Shown here one piece after another: positions 47,561 to 60,549 of a stretch of 64,000 nt of DNA. Numbering within the stretch: the first letter of the stretch is position 1; every line of letters begins with the position of its first letter. The DNA comes from Guyanagaster necrorhizus (lineage: Eukaryota; Basidiomycota; Agaricomycetes; Agaricales; Physalacriaceae): positions 259,162 through 323,161 of the forward strand of contig NW_025064896.1 of NCBI RefSeq assembly GCF_019112545.1. Direction: 5' to 3'. A program made the translations under genes and the position numbers. The notes beneath the pieces are model-generated. The model did not search any database and had not been told where the DNA came from. It saw nothing but the letters and a program-made list of their open reading frames with translations.

Positions 47561-48251
47561 CTTGTTTCTTCTTTGGATTATGGCATAACAAAATACACTG
47601 CGCAATCAACGCATTCGTCTGGTTCTCATCGGGGACCTCGGAATCGACCTCAAGGTAAATGATTCTTGTGCTCCCGATGAGTATTTGTTGACTAACATTG
47701 TAGAGGTACCGTTCATTTCGCACCTTGTTTCGTCTTCGGCACACAAACTTTATTTCTTTCTATTTTGAGGATTGAGGACAAGTCGGCGTAATGAAATTAT
47801 ATTCCCTGGTCCATTACGGTGAGTTACCGTCTGGGTGGGAACATTAGTGCATGAAGAAGCAGCTGGCGTACATGAATGCCTTTATTTAATAGAACGACTC
47901 TGTTCGGGAACCACCTGCCTCATCCCTGGAAATTCCTCCGGTGCTCGGTGAACTCCAGGTGTATCTGATTAATGATGCCGTGTCGTTTTCTAATTCAGGT
48001 CTTTCACAGTAAACCACAAGCATCGGCATATCTTAGTTGTTTTAGAAACCGTTTCAACTTTCTGATAAGAGAGTGGGAAAATAAAACTCGTACGGGAATT
48101 CTGCATCATCGTCGCCAACCGTTTCTGCCGGCAGTGTTAAAGCAAGGCATGGTTTTCATGTAGTATCTATCGTTAAACTTGTAATTTTCTCAATCTTTAT
48201 TGCCGCCGCATTCTAGAACGGCAGCGGAATTTGATGCCCAATGTTACATGT
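47561..48251. other. Intergenic, no gene seen
   Basis: It may include the remaining 3' part of the con-13-like locus. No exon can be supported. Confidence 0.4.
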
Positions 48252-49895
48252 CTAATTCATAACATCTATCCTGGAAAATCTCTGAAGGACTTCAGTCATA
48301 CCGGTGCGCGAAGTCCTTTTTGCAAAAACAGTTGCATGATCTGCGCCATCAAAGTACAGCACCTCCAGTTTTCCATCTTCTTTGACCCACCTCTCCCTTC
48401 CGTGAGGTTGATCTGTTAGATACTCCCATACTTTCCTTGTTGGAACGATTTGATCTTCCCCTGATAACACCACGGCGGCGTTCTCTCCCTCTAGATCTTC
48501 TTTCCACATCACATTTTCGGCCCAAAAGAAATGACGAGCCAGCGTCCGGCCCACATCAGCATCGCGACTGGCAAAATACCAAAGTAACCACTCGTTTGCG
48601 TCTTTGGGAGTACGATAAAGGAAATTATAAGTAATATCAGGAAGATGTAAAAGAAATGGGATGGGGTCGATAAAACAGTATGCCGTAATCTTGGTCGGCG
48701 GTGGCGGGCCCTCGGTGGCTTGTTGCGACCGCATTATGTGACCGGCAACCACAGTTCCATAAGAGTGCGACGCCAGCACCGCCCGAGTGATGTTCAGCGA
48801 CGATGTGATGGCGTAGAATTCATCTAGCATCGCCGGACGAGGCAATACCGGCATTGACGTCATGCGCATACTGATAGGCAGGATTTCGATGAGCAGTATG
48901 CCCACATCAGGATCCGACGCTACAAGTCCACGAAGGAATGAAATGTACGGGTATAATCCTATCTGAAACTTGGGGATCAGTGCCTTGGATGAGACGCAGC
49001 CGAAAAATGAAGGCGCACGCCTATTCCGTGAATGAAAATCACAGGGTTCTTGATTGTTGATCGATGTGGACGGTACCAATACGGTACATGCAGTCCCGTT
49101 GAAGCACGTGAAAAAATGCTGAAGGGACGGGGTGGAAAGGCTTGGAACCATTTCTTGGGGGCGTAGTGTCGGAAACCCAGGGATGCCAAGTGGCCAGCTG
49201 TGTACATGTCAACGAAGCATACGATCTTAGCATAACATAAAGAGATCAGGATGGTCTTTCTGGAGAAGGATGATGAGCCTTACAGTATACCAAATAAGCG
49301 GCCGATGCAGCACTACGACTGGGTCAAATGTTAGCCGCATGCAATTGATGCTCTTATTTCGTCCTTCCTCAAAGTTCGCCCCCGCGAGCGCTTTAACTTC
49401 GAGAGCAGAAATGAAGTCGTCTATTTCGCTTCTCCATTGCTCCATTTCATCGGCGTTCTTGCCATCATGTGAGAAAAAGCCCCAGAGAAGCCAGTCGATA
49501 ACATTTTCCCTCTTGATTGAAAGAATGTCGGAGCAAAGAAACCACTGGGATATATCAAAGACCGTTCTGAAGCAACGAGTAAACAGTGCTTTGCGTTCTT
49601 CCTTTGTGAGGAGTTGGGGGGCATAGGTTGCTGGCTATGACAGCGTTCAGGAACGATGGTCGTCCGTAACTCCGGCGTCTTTACGCACCTTAGCTAACGT
49701 CTTCCTTCGAGGAAGAAAGACAAACAGATGGAATAATGCCTCGGGTATCGTAAAGAAAGATATCCACGGAGAAATAAGAAAAGAATGACGATACGCAGAA
49801 ACCACAAGGTAGAGAATGCTGACAGGGGCTACAAGACGGAGAGCAGTGATTGCAGCTCGGATGAAGATGTACTCGGGAAGGGTTTTGCCAATCAT
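48252..49895 (-). CDS. Membrane-anchored alpha/beta hydrolase
   Basis: Exons 49689-49895, 49284-49634, 49019-49225 and 48252-48962 give 491 residues with three introns of 54-59 bp. The N-terminus has hydrophobic segments (TALRLVAPVSILYLVVSA and FFTIPEALFHLFVFLP), so the protein is probably anchored in a membrane. The hydrolase core has the oxyanion motif FIHGIG, the nucleophile elbow ASHSYGT, an Asp in VLSGEDQIVP and the His in DGADHATVF, a complete Ser-Asp-His set. It belongs to the AB-hydrolase-1 group common in mushrooms; the substrate (lipid or ester) is unknown. The phases of all introns are 0. Confidence 0.88.
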
Positions 49896-52237
49896 TGGCG
49901 ATACCGAAGAGATAGTCAGGGATGGATGTTTATGTCATGAGAAGAGCTGTTGAGCAAGAATTGGAATCTATCTCACTACAACTGCGGAGTTGAACTTCAA
50001 TAGCCGCGTTATCCGTCACGCACACGTGACCTGTTTCAGGTCGACGGGTTGAACCTTCCTGACAATAATCTCAGCCTGCTGCTAAATCGACCTAGACACT
50101 CTTAAGGCACTCAAGCTTACTGAAACTCATCCTCACCCCGACGGGCATCAGAACGAAAGACAAATGTATGGGTTCCAAAGGTACCATATGTGTGTATCCG
50201 CCAGAATTCCGGATATTTGTTGAAATACTTTGAAATACTTTCAAGATCTTCTGTGGCATTCTGAGATCTTTTTGCACGCGCCGCGGCCTGATCTGTAGCT
50301 CATTTTGGTCTGTCTCTACTTCAAATTGAAATAAACGGGGCCGCCGACCACTGTGACACCGACTCGCAGATAGCGCAATTGATACCCGAAGCGGAATCAG
50401 ATCTAGTATCGGAACGCGACCCATGCGAGCCACAACACCTTCTGCTGCGATCTTACTTCGAGTTACCATCAGAGCCTAATTATCTCCTCCTGATCCCGGT
50501 TTTCGAGGACTGTCCGAGATCAAGCGGTTGCGAGATTTGTTTTCTTCGAATTTCAGCTTCCGGTGCTTGATTTGGATTGCAGTACCTTTAACGGCGGCGT
50601 GACAGCCTTCTATCGGCCGTACGGACACCTCAGAGCCTTCCACATCCATTGATTTCATGCGAAGAGGCTAAAAATTTCCCACAGCCTTTTTTTTGATGGT
50701 CAATTTTTTTTTGCCAATTTATCAGGAAAGAATCAGCCATTCTATGAAGCGTCAGAAGGTCGCACTGACTAAAAACTGGTTAAACCTCGGGTCAGACATG
50801 TTCTCCCGTACAGTCTCTCAGCATCATTACGGCGGGACCACGGCTCCAGCGCGGCTCCAAGAAGCCCAAGTCGTCTTGAACTTGATTTGCAGGGGGGCTA
50901 CGCATGGTATTCAGGATCGTTTGATTCCGAGGGTCGACTGGCATGTGTGTACATATGAAATAGAACGGCAGGTTCGTTCCGTGGACTTTGAGACGATGTG
51001 AAGTACCCTGAGTCTGGGCACGCAAGGCTCGGCCGAGAATGATAGCAACCGAAGAAAACGCCGATTCTTGCGGGTAGGTATACAACGCTTCAGGCGGTAG
51101 CACGAGTCTTACCCTGAAAGAAACACAACTTTGAGAATGGCACCAAAGCTTAGCTTGACTCCATCATTGCACTAGCGTTGCTGATAGCGGTTCCATAATT
51201 GTCTGAGAGTGTTCTTTCGCGGTTCTGTTCTGCTCTGATTGACAAACAAAAATGGAGCGGCAACAATGCAAAATGAAACTCCCATGCTGGAAGCCTGAGA
51301 GAGCAGAAACATCGAATCCACGCTCATTCTTTAAGGTCGCCGCGTTATAACCCCCTCAGGCCCACGAATAACGCGGAGAACTTTTTAAATGAACAGCATC
51401 GATTCGTGTTTCTGTTCCCTAGGTGCTATCAAGTAAAGTTCATTCACACTTCGAATCGAGAGATTGATTCATGTCGGGTGAAATTGCAAGGGAAAGCGAG
51501 TATTTCAAGCCTGAGACAAAACTCGGGATGTGTTGAGCATAGATAGTAGCGTGTGATGCCTGGATACAAGATCTTGTCAGCACCTTATCGAGAGAAACAA
51601 AGACAGGAGAAGCTTTGCCCAGTCCCTCGCCCTTGTACCTAGGCTCTACATCGTTCTGGGTGTGATGAAAAAGTGTTGAGGTGACTTGAAGGTAAGTGCG
51701 CCACTGCCGACGGGCCTGAGCGGGTTACAGGGACACAAAGCGCCACAATGACAGATACCCGATATTTTCTGTCCCTCCAAAGTCTAGAACTTCATCCGAA
51801 CGATGTTCAGTATTTCATCGACAGACTTCTACAAATCGAAACATAGGACACCCTCGGAGATTACTCTGAGACATAAATCTGTCGTGAAGTTCAGTGAGGG
51901 AACGATATACCTAAATCGAAAAAAAATGGTAGTACAGAGGATGCTGGGTGTGATCAGCCAAATATATAAGCCATCAGAGGCATCGTTTATGGTTTAAGAA
52001 GTTGTCGGAGCGTTTAGATACAAGGATTTCTCGTACGTTTTATGGTTTCGTCGGTGCTGATTGAATTGGTACGAGGAATGGGAAGACGAAATCTGCGAAT
52101 ATCGGGGCCAATTCTCGGTACCGGACCGATTAGACCGATGTGACGCTGTCACATTGGAGGTCACGGCTTCCCAAATCGATTCCTCTTCGCCGTCATCGAG
52201 CACGACGAGCTCGCGCTCGAGGTCATTGTATGACACG
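49896..52237. other. Intergenic, no gene supported
   Basis: This stretch of about 2.3 kb has frames up to 125 codons (50092-50469 minus, 50693-51001 plus), without domains or clear splice partners. The sequence just before 52238 includes an open in-frame upstream extension of the SAM gene (about 52061-52237), but it contains no ATG in that frame. Confidence 0.4.
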
Positions 52238-54200
52238 ATGAGTAAGACAGAAAGCCAAGCATTTTCTTTTCCTCGTCCTGCTTCTCCAACGAAGGAAGCG
52301 CTACGTCCCAACGCCCATCCCTACCCGATAAAGACGACCTCCACCGGGGTTCTTACTCGCTCCAACTCAAATGCCTCGCCGCAACAGCAGAGCACCGCCC
52401 ACCATTATGTGCCCAGTTCATCGCCCGGCCCATCGAGGTCGAACTCGTCGCCGAAACTAAATGGTCGCGGGCATCGATACAGCCGAAGCCTAAGTTCGGA
52501 TCTCCCACGACCATTGCCCATTCCACCGCCGTCTCCTTCACACAGTATAGGTGACGTCTTCAGCGACTCGACGAGCGAGGGTTCATCTGATCGGAAGCCC
52601 AAACGGTCGGAGACACTGCCTACGCCGCCTGGGGTAGGGCCGCGGCGCCTGCCTGCGCTGGATGATCTCCCAACGAACCCAAAGTCTTGGACGCCTTCCC
52701 AACTGTCTCTTTACCTTTCCACGACGTTGAAGGTGCGGTCTGGCGAGACCTTACAGCTCCCAGCGCCTGTAGCTCAGGATATTGCCACGTTTGTCAGGGA
52801 GAGCAGAATCACCGGCAGGTCTTTCCTCCACATGAAGGAAGAAGACTTGGAACAGTGTGTACAATTTACTTTTCTTCTTCGACTTTGAGACCGAATATCT
52901 CTAAAGGTTCCAAATCAACAAACTCTGGCGTTCTGCTCTGCTTTCAGCCTCGCGGAGTCTTCGTCAGAATGTCCTCAAAGGCCGTATCTGGGGCTTCGGT
53001 AATGGCATAGATGGCTCCCCGTACTCTGTTGTCGATGTATCTGACGATGAGCACACGCCAAATGGCCATCTACGCAGGAGATCTTCCTCACTCAGTGAAA
53101 CATATTCATCGAATCTTTTCGTCAACGGCTCGGCTTCATCTGAAGACTTGGAAAACATTGACACGCCCATACGTCGAAGCCTCAAGGGAAAGGCCTCTGG
53201 CGGTCGATATCGGAACGGACGCGTCAAAGGTATGGTAGAAACCTTTGAGCGAAGTAACAGCGTCGATGAGGGACTTTCTGATGGTCATTCTCCTCGTGAA
53301 CGGAGCGGGAGCAATGCGAGCACCAGTAGCGGGAGTAGTATTTACGAAACCGCTGATAGCGCTCATGCCACGGTCAAACCGCGTCCACTGCCTGCGACGC
53401 CTTCGGACTCCTCCCTTTCTGTGTCTCCCCCCGAGGAGGAACCATCAATGGAAGCGCTTCTTGCTAATTCCCACCTGTCATCGGTATCGCCGTTCACGGA
53501 ACGACTTGATAGTTCCTCTGTCACAAAGCGACCAAAGAAGCGGCGTGGAGGAGCTGTAGGTGTGCATGCCTGGGAGGCGGAAGCTGAGGACAATGCCGAT
53601 GGGGAGGGTGGCGTACAAAGGGTTACAGTGAAACGTGTTCTTCCTGTTCCTGGTACAGGTGTGGAAGACCTCTTCGCGCTGGGCCCTGTTGCGAAGACAA
53701 TGGTAGACGTTGGCGTAGGACCTCTTCCCGAGGAACCTGTGCCCGCCGTTGATGCTCATGCGCGAGCGCAAGTGGAGGAGCTCGAGAAAGACCTCGAAAC
53801 GACGAAACAGCTTATCGAAAAGCTCAAGTTGCGATTAGAGGCTGTGGAGAAGGATGTCGAGAGCATGGAGAAAGCAGAGGCGGAAAGGGAGAGAGAGGCA
53901 GAACTGAAGGGGAAGGAGCGACAAGAGGAAAAGGAGCGAGCTCAAGCATACCGGACAACTCAACTTGAACCTCAGACATATCTAGGAAAGATCTTCCATG
54001 CGCTATTCGGTGCTCGTTCGATGCCCTTCAATGGTGGCGAGCGTCCGCGCTTCTTGACATCATCTTACTACGAAAGATTCGTCGAGCCTACTACGCTCAG
54101 TGGACTGCCCTCTTATATCCTGCTGGTCGGCCTGGGAGTCTGTGCCGTCGTCCTGAGGGTGTTAATCCGCAGGAGCCTTATCGTCGTTCGGAGGCGATAA
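52238..54200 (+). CDS. SAM-domain, coiled-coil, tail-anchored protein
   Basis: Two exons (52238-52854, 52907-54200; 52 bp intron) give 636 residues. Residues 1-145 are Ser/Pro-rich and disordered. A sterile alpha motif (about 147-230) starts WTPSQLSLYLSTTLKV, goes through VAQDIATFVRESRITGRSFLHMKEEDLEQ, and ends with FQINKLWRSALL, the intron lying just before that helix. A Ser-rich part follows, then a charged coiled coil (about 510-575: VEELEKDLETTKQLIEKLKLRLEAVEK and on). At the extreme C-terminus is one hydrophobic helix (PSYILLVGLGVCAVVLRVLI) ending in basic residues, as in tail-anchored proteins. SAM domains mediate protein-protein contacts; the protein may be a membrane tether or adaptor. 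I know no named orthologue. The Met at 52238 is the first in frame. Confidence 0.85.
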
Positions 54201-55236
54201 CAACCCACAAAACCATTCATCTTGCGGATTATCTTTGTTTTGATAAGAACCTATTTCTTTCTTCTCGTGTTTATTTCATGACTTGTCACGACACCTTACG
54301 ATATACTTATTGACTACGGCTAGCTGCTGTTCGCGCATTGACGACCTTGCTTTCTTATCTCTTGCTTTGTATGTATACATGGTTAGGTCTATGGGGTTTT
54401 CATCTCGAAACTCGGTATAAGAGTTCCTTGTATTTATATGTGAGCGCTCAATTACCTTTCTCACCGACGCAACGCAGAAATCTTTCTGCCTCTACCACGG
54501 TATCGTCGCATCCATAGCATGTTCCTAACCGCCAGGATGCAGATACCGAAATCCTTTTCATGCCCAGTGACAGGTTCCTTCGAGTCCACACTATTGATGG
54601 ACTGGTCCGCGTTCAAACCCCCGAACCATACATTCAGTCTTTGTTTTGTTCATCAACCGACTCCGGTGGGAAAAGCCGTTTTTCCTCACTGCTGGTTTTA
54701 AGCGGTCGCTTCTGCAGGGATAGGCTTGTTTTATTTTGTTTCATTTGCTGTTGAATTTCGAGAGAGATCTTCGCCCAAGCATACGAAAAAACAAAACGAG
54801 TTGCAGCGTGGTATTTTCCGTTAGCTAGGTAACTTCGTTGCTGACTGGGACCACCGATTAAGCGATCGTACGTCTGGTGGCCAAGTCATTTCATCTTGAA
54901 CATTGCTGTTTTCCGCTGTGTGAACGAGGGCATGGATCTGGACCTTCACATCACAGTTCCCCTTCTCACTGTATAGCTGTTAATCGATCAACACCCATTG
55001 ATATTTCAGACGCTTCGCCATTCGGGCCTTGCCATCATAGATTAAGTCGGGCCATTAGTATAGTTACTATCACCAGGTCAAAAGAGAGCATGTATTAGCA
55101 TTCAAGTCCTACGGGTTCTAGACATTAAACTACAGGAAGTACCGATATCTATACAGAAGCCTACAATTAATACACCAGGCTTTCCCAAAAAAAAAAGTGT
55201 GTACAGTACAACATATTACTCTTACATCAATAACCA
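54201..55236. other. Convergent intergenic region, no gene seen
   Basis: Between the 3' ends of the SAM gene and the PH-like gene. It is AT-rich, and the short frames at 54519-54754 have no features. Confidence 0.45.
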
Positions 55237-57630
55237 TTAACGAGGGTCGACGAAATCCAAAGTCGGATCCAAACCCCTCGCCAACTTCTCCATGCCCCTC
55301 ACCAGCCCGCTCTTCTTCTTCCCTTCAGTGTCAGCCCCCTCATCCTGGTGAACCCTGTCCTTCCTTCTCTCCTTCCCCTTCCCCTTCCTCAGCACGCTAC
55401 TCGACCTCCCCACACCAGCTCCCCCAAACAACAGTGACGGCATACTCGGACGACGCGCTGGGCCCTGTTCATGAAGCTGCGGCTCGTCCGACCTACTGTG
55501 TCGCAGCTCACGGCCATGCCCGTCAACTAGCTCATTCACATTCAGTGACCTGTACAGCGATTCGGAGGAAGGCGGAGACGACAGCGGAGGCGTCGCGGCA
55601 GGCGAGGAAAACGGCGGGACCGAAGTCACCACAGCCGAAGGCTCCATGGCCATCCTCTCAGACTGCTCCTGGTAGTAGTCACCTTCGTCCTCGTCCTCGG
55701 CCTCATACTCATCATCGTTCTCCAGCTCCTGTTCGCGCTCCTTCATAGCACTAGCTTGCCTTTGCAGATCGACCATCCACCCATCCCATTCGGCCAGCGA
55801 TCCCGTATCGCTCTCTTCTTCCTCTTCTTCCTCCTCCTCTGTCGCATGTTCCAGGCCCCACATCAAATATCTCATGGCGCTGCCGATGTGTCCAACTCCG
55901 GCTTTACGTGCACGACGCACCAACTCCGTGCGCCATTCGGGGAACGCCAGTGCGCCGTAGTTATGTGGTACTGACGGAAGCAGCGAGGTCGGGTGAGTCG
56001 AAGTGGAGGTAGGCGGTGGGGTAGGCGGGATGGGAGTGTCAGGTGAGTCCAAGGATGGCAGCAGTGTGGAGACAAATGTCGATGCCTCGGCTATTGACAG
56101 AGTCTCATGCGGGAACAGACGGTGGAGCGTACGCAACAAGGACATATACCCGCTGTCTTCGAGCAGATCCAGGACGATCCATTCACCTATTTCAGAGGAA
56201 TTTTCTCCTGATGGATCGATGGAAGGTAAATCGTCGTCATCTTCTGCCGAGCCACGGATTTTAATGGCTTTGTCGTGTCTATATCGATGGCGGGGTCCAT
56301 AACGAAGGCCAAGAACGGCCTTGACATCATTGTCATCATCGTGATCATCACCCCCTTCGTCTGTTCCAGGATCGTGAGCAAACACGGGAGAAGACAGTGT
56401 AGAATCAGAGTCGTCTTCCCCATCTGGATTAGTCGAGTCTGAATCATGGCCGGTTTTGTGAGGTAGGTGAGATATTGTCGATGACCGTTTCCGGGTCCGT
56501 CGAAGGTCAATGGTCAACGCTGGTTGGAGGTTCTTGGCGGGAGATATTACGGTGAACGTCGTTGATGGCACAGCATCCTTCTCAGAAGAGACCGTTTCGA
56601 CTACTGTTGACGTTGTGACACTCGAACGTATCTTGAACTTTGCGCAAATAATTCGCATCTTCGGGGTGACCTTTATGGCGCTCTTCTTAAGATGATCTGA
56701 TCCGCGAATAGCTGTCAAATGGGACAGAAAAAGAGCGTTGTGTGGAATAGGATCCTTTGGCAAAGTTGAAAACAAAAGAAGAACAACATAATGAGAGCAG
56801 ACTTACGGAACGGTCTTTGCACAATTGCATCTGACCTTCTCTGACCACCACCCACCGGTCTTTCCACTCAAACTTGCTTTCCTTCCCCCCGTCGCCCATC
56901 ACGTTCTTCTTCTTCCCGTTCGGATTCGTGTTCACTGTTTTCACCCATCCTTCCCAATAAGGCTTCGCATATTCCGTCGGTGCCGTTCTCTGGAGTTTCA
57001 GCACAACACCAACGCGATGGACCTCGAAAAGCTCCCCAGGCTGAATATCATACCAAGCAAACGCGAAATCATCCTCCAAAATCTGCCCAGTTGAAAAGCG
57101 TAGCAGAGTGAGACGAGACGGTTCATATGCTGAGCGGTGATGGGGATGTATAGGCTCCGAGGATGAAGTAGATTTCATCTTACGTCTGGTCTTCGACTTC
57201 GCTGGAGGCGACGGTTCGGTGAAAGGTAACACAGACATGCTTGGAAGCTGAGCAGGTGGTTTCTGAACGTCGTTACCCTCAGCGTCAGCCTCGTCATCCT
57301 CCTCGTACCCGCTCCCGACCCTTGTACTGAATTCGATAGGAGATATAGGTCGAAGATGCTTCGGCGGTGCAAATACAATGGGAGACGGAGATCTGTGCCG
57401 TGGCTCTGGTACTTCAATGTCGACCTCCTCCTTTCCGTGGGATATACATTTTGATAGAATCCAGTGCTTTACCTGTTTCACTTTCCACGCAGGGTCGACG
57501 TGGGTGGTGAGCCATTGGTCGTATGGAACTACAAGAAACTGCATCATTTCTCTACCTGAGTAAGCGTAGGCAGGACGCGGCACTCACTGAATCTGCAAGA
57601 GATGAGGAGCAACAAAGCAGATTCGTCCAT
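55237..57630 (-). CDS. Large protein with a PH-like domain and acidic low-complexity tail
   Basis: The start is Met 57630 (MDESALLLLISCRF); the intron 57529-57587 (59 bp) leads to IPYDQWLTTHVDPAWKVKQVKHWIL. A second, short intron lies near 56775-56810. The product is about 800 residues. Residues about 170-290 look like a pleckstrin-homology fold interrupted by the intron: YWEGWVKTVN, FEWKDRWVVVREGQMQLCKD, then PIPHNALFLSHLTAIRG. The N-terminal part resembles a ubiquitin-like or Ras-association fold (FSTGQILEDDFAFAWYDIQPGELFEVHR). The C-terminal half is Ser/Pro/Asp/Glu-rich with a run of Glu. PH domains bind phosphoinositides or proteins. No enzymatic motif is seen; it is probably a signalling or trafficking adaptor. 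Confidence 0.8.
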
Positions 57631-57762
57631 TGCCGCCGTCGTCGTCGAGAGGAAATGATCATCACTCGCCGATTCGCAATGAGAATACATCACGTGGTAT
57701 AACGGGCGCGTCACGGTTTCAATCTCAAAGTCAATATTATATTATCTACACCCACCTAAAAG

Positions 57763-57852
57763 GGCGCTATGGTGTAGTGGCAGCACATGGGATTCTGATG
57801 TGAAATGTTGCTGACTATTCCCATAACCCAGGTTCGAACCCTGGTAGTGCCT
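57763..57852 (+). tRNA. tRNA-Gln (anticodon CTG) with intron
   Basis: The acceptor GGCGCTA pairs with TAGTGCC (one G-T pair); the discriminator is T. The anticodon stem TGGGA pairs with TCCCA, the anticodon CTG is at 57795-57797, and the T-arm is CCAGGTTCGAACCCTGG. A 19-base intron (57799-57817) sits one base 3' of the anticodon, the canonical place. Confidence 0.92.
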
Positions 57853-58191
57853 ACAATTTTTTTCGCGTTATCTACTGTCCCATTGCTAGCGTTGCGCACA
57901 AAACCTTCAAGGGGATCAGTTTACGCGTACCTCGTCTCCAGTCCCACACAAGTCTAGGATTACTTGAAGACACAACGGAAAGCATCAGCGTTCAAGTGAT
58001 TTGGCCATAAGACGCCATTGCGGTGATGATCTAGCGATCTTGATCGGCCAGTCAAAATCCCACGAGGTTACCCAACTAACAGAAAATATTACACTACAAC
58101 TCGTTTGAATTCGGTTTGCCTTTCCGCATAGATTTCTATTACAATTACATATGTGAATCATGATACAATACTTATAATTAAACTCAAACAG
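57853..58191. other. Intergenic, no gene seen
   Basis: It begins with a T-run right after the tRNA-Gln (57857-57863), the expected RNA polymerase III terminator. The rest is AT-rich 3' flank of the receptor gene. Confidence 0.6.
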
Positions 58192-59588
58192 TCACCATCG
58201 TTTAATTGCCTCCTTCAGGCTTTTAGCCACATTTTCATTCCATCCATACGTCAACGCATTAGCGAATCCCACAAACTGTGTCGTCGCCTGCATAAGTTGC
58301 AGTACCCTCGACGTATGCCCCGATGCCTCTACTAGCCTATTACACAACCCCGGTATCCACAGCACGATATACGCTATAGGATACGCGTTCAGCAGGAGCA
58401 CCCTTGCCACCTGCCTCTGCCTCTTCTCATCCATCGCCGGTATCGGCGATTGGCGCACAGAAGCACTGGACTTTCCCGGTGGGTAGTAGTGTGGCGTCGG
58501 GGGCGGTGCTTCTTCGTCCGAGACATCTGGTCCATCTACAGGTCGAAATTTCTCCGCGCTACTATCCCCGTCAACCTTATTGAACTGGGTCTGAGACACA
58601 TGTATCTTGAGCTCTGGATCTCGCGGAGGTTCCGCGGAGACGGAAGATAAGTGCGACGGAATCGAAGCTTCCGTTGAGACCTGAATCTGGTTAGCGATCA
58701 GGAAGTTCATTGTTCGGAAACTCTTTCTGAGGTGGATGTATAGATATACATAGAGCCCTAGAAGAGAACCACTGAGAACACGCGGGTTCAAAACAAACGA
58801 AGAGGCCCACCGATTTCAGAGAATATGAAAAGAAATCGCCATGCATGGGTCAATACGTAGCGTAGATACGCTGGTTCAGTACGTATCCAGCTGGAGACAT
58901 CAATCGTGAGCCAAAGGAATGCGACTCGACAGTCAGGAGAGGGCTCACCACCAATTGCCAGAGACCGCACTATAATAACCCTTTCCCAGGGCGACAAAAC
59001 CTTGACTGCGGATTAGGATGCGCCGGAAAAAAGGAAAAGCCACCACCCACTTGTGATTATCGGCAGCACCCAGGTACTAGCGCAAACAACGGCGACCTTC
59101 CATCTTGTGCGTTTGCTCAACCATCCGTCTCTCGTTTCCGTCACGATGACTACAGTCACTATTGCGATTGCAAATATGGACGTGTCTGTAGCCTAAAGCT
59201 TGTACGATGGGCGAGGTATCGATGGCAGGGGCGGAATAGCGCTAACCTGAACAGACAGTTGTCCGATTAAACCGTTGGCAACGCATGCCGCGCTGTACTG
59301 TAGTGGGCCTTGGGCTAGCACAAAAGCACCTGAAATCCCGTTGTTGATGCCGTTCATAAAATCTAGAAGAATCGAAATAGTAGGGTTCGTGCAAAGAAAC
59401 ACTAGGAAAAAGAGGAGATTCTGAATCTTACCTGCGACAGCGAGATTGAGGATGAGAAGATGCCGATAATGTCTCTTTACGGGAAGGAAGACGTAGCAGA
59501 GGATGATAAACCCAGATCCAAGAGCGGACAGAGTACTTCCAATGAAGTCTGCCGCAGCCAATGCGAGGGCGAAGTGACTGAGAGCCAT
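58192..59588 (-). CDS. Git3-like seven-transmembrane G-protein-coupled receptor
   Basis: Met 59588 starts MALSHFALALAAADFIGSTL. Exons are joined by short introns (for example after LLILNLAVAG, after LIGQLSVQ, after VLPIIT and before GSLLGLYVYLYI). Helices can be read in order: FIILCYVFLP, YRHLLILNLAVAG, AFVLAQGPLQYSAACVANGLIGQL, TSIFAIAIVTVVIVTE, WKVAVVCASTWVLPIIT, RFLFIFSEIG with GLYVYLYIHLRKSF, and VARVLLLNAYPIAYIVLWIPG with VGFANALTYGWNENV. The last one matches the end of fungal glucose/carbon-sensing receptors of the Git3 and cAMP-receptor-like class. A long cytosolic loop between helices 5-6 and 7 is Ser/Pro-rich. It would signal through a heterotrimeric G protein at the plasma membrane; the ligand is unknown. 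Confidence 0.88.
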
Positions 59589-60540
59589 CGTCGCATGGGG
59601 GATAAAGCGACATCTGCAAGATCCTCTTTTTGTACCAGATGAACGGAAATGATAATCGGGTATTCCGAACCCACGTTCTCGTTCTGTCAACAGCCCTGCA
59701 ATATAGCACTTTTCCATCGATCACCGGATGATACGTCATCCGAGCGAGACCAAGTTTACTCGAGCCAATAATATCTTGGTTAGGAGCACGCAGCTAAGAG
59801 CAAGGCACTGAAAACTGACTGGTAACCGTCGTTCAGGAACCTTGACGTCCGTTCAGCTGCAGGCCAAGACTATGAGGGGAACTATATACCTTGCCTGTTC
59901 GTGAATCATGAGCGAAAAGAACAGCGGAATTCACAAGCACCCACATCAGCAAAAATGGAAGAGTTTCTAGAGAAAGAACCCAGTGAAGCTCGAGATTATG
60001 ATGGCCCGAGCTCTCATCGTGGCCGAAGCGTCCCGCGGCCCTCCGATTTGATCTGCACCCCAATCACAAGAAGCAAGGACCGTTGACATGTCTGCTTGAC
60101 ATTTTCCACTGCCCGAAGGATATTAGTGGCGCAGGACGCTTCGCGAAACGATATCCCTTTGAAACGCTGTGAAAACCCAAGTCAAAAGTCCACACGCCTC
60201 AGGCTCGCGTTTGCGTCGATAATTGCGTTCGAAGGATATGTGCCACACCGTGTATAAATGCATTAGCGAAAGTTCGGAAGAGTGCACAGAAAGAAAGTTT
60301 CTCTCGTGAGTGGCTCGATACCAGGGACATCGACGTCTACCAATAATTTTATACTTTGCAATTAAGCAACCGTCGTGTCTTTGATTTCCGTCCTGGCGCC
60401 AGGGATGAAGGGGAAAGGAGCTCTGGTTGTTAGGCACGAAGTCATGGTTTGCTTTCTTCAAAATAATGTGTCGTCCGCGGAGTGACTGCCGTCAGGGCAA
60501 CATCGCATTTCTGCGATTCTGGTCTCGGCAAGGGTCGTGT
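59589..60540. other. Intergenic, no gene seen
   Basis: Upstream of the receptor. Minus frames at 59833-60063 and 60123-60461 show no usable motif. Confidence 0.4.
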
Positions 60541-60549
60541 AATTCATCC

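Noticed and set aside
55197..55748. 183-codon plus-strand open frame rich in Ser/Pro
   Set aside because: It is the antisense shadow of the long exon of the PH-like gene, which has clear protein-like composition and spliced context on the minus strand.
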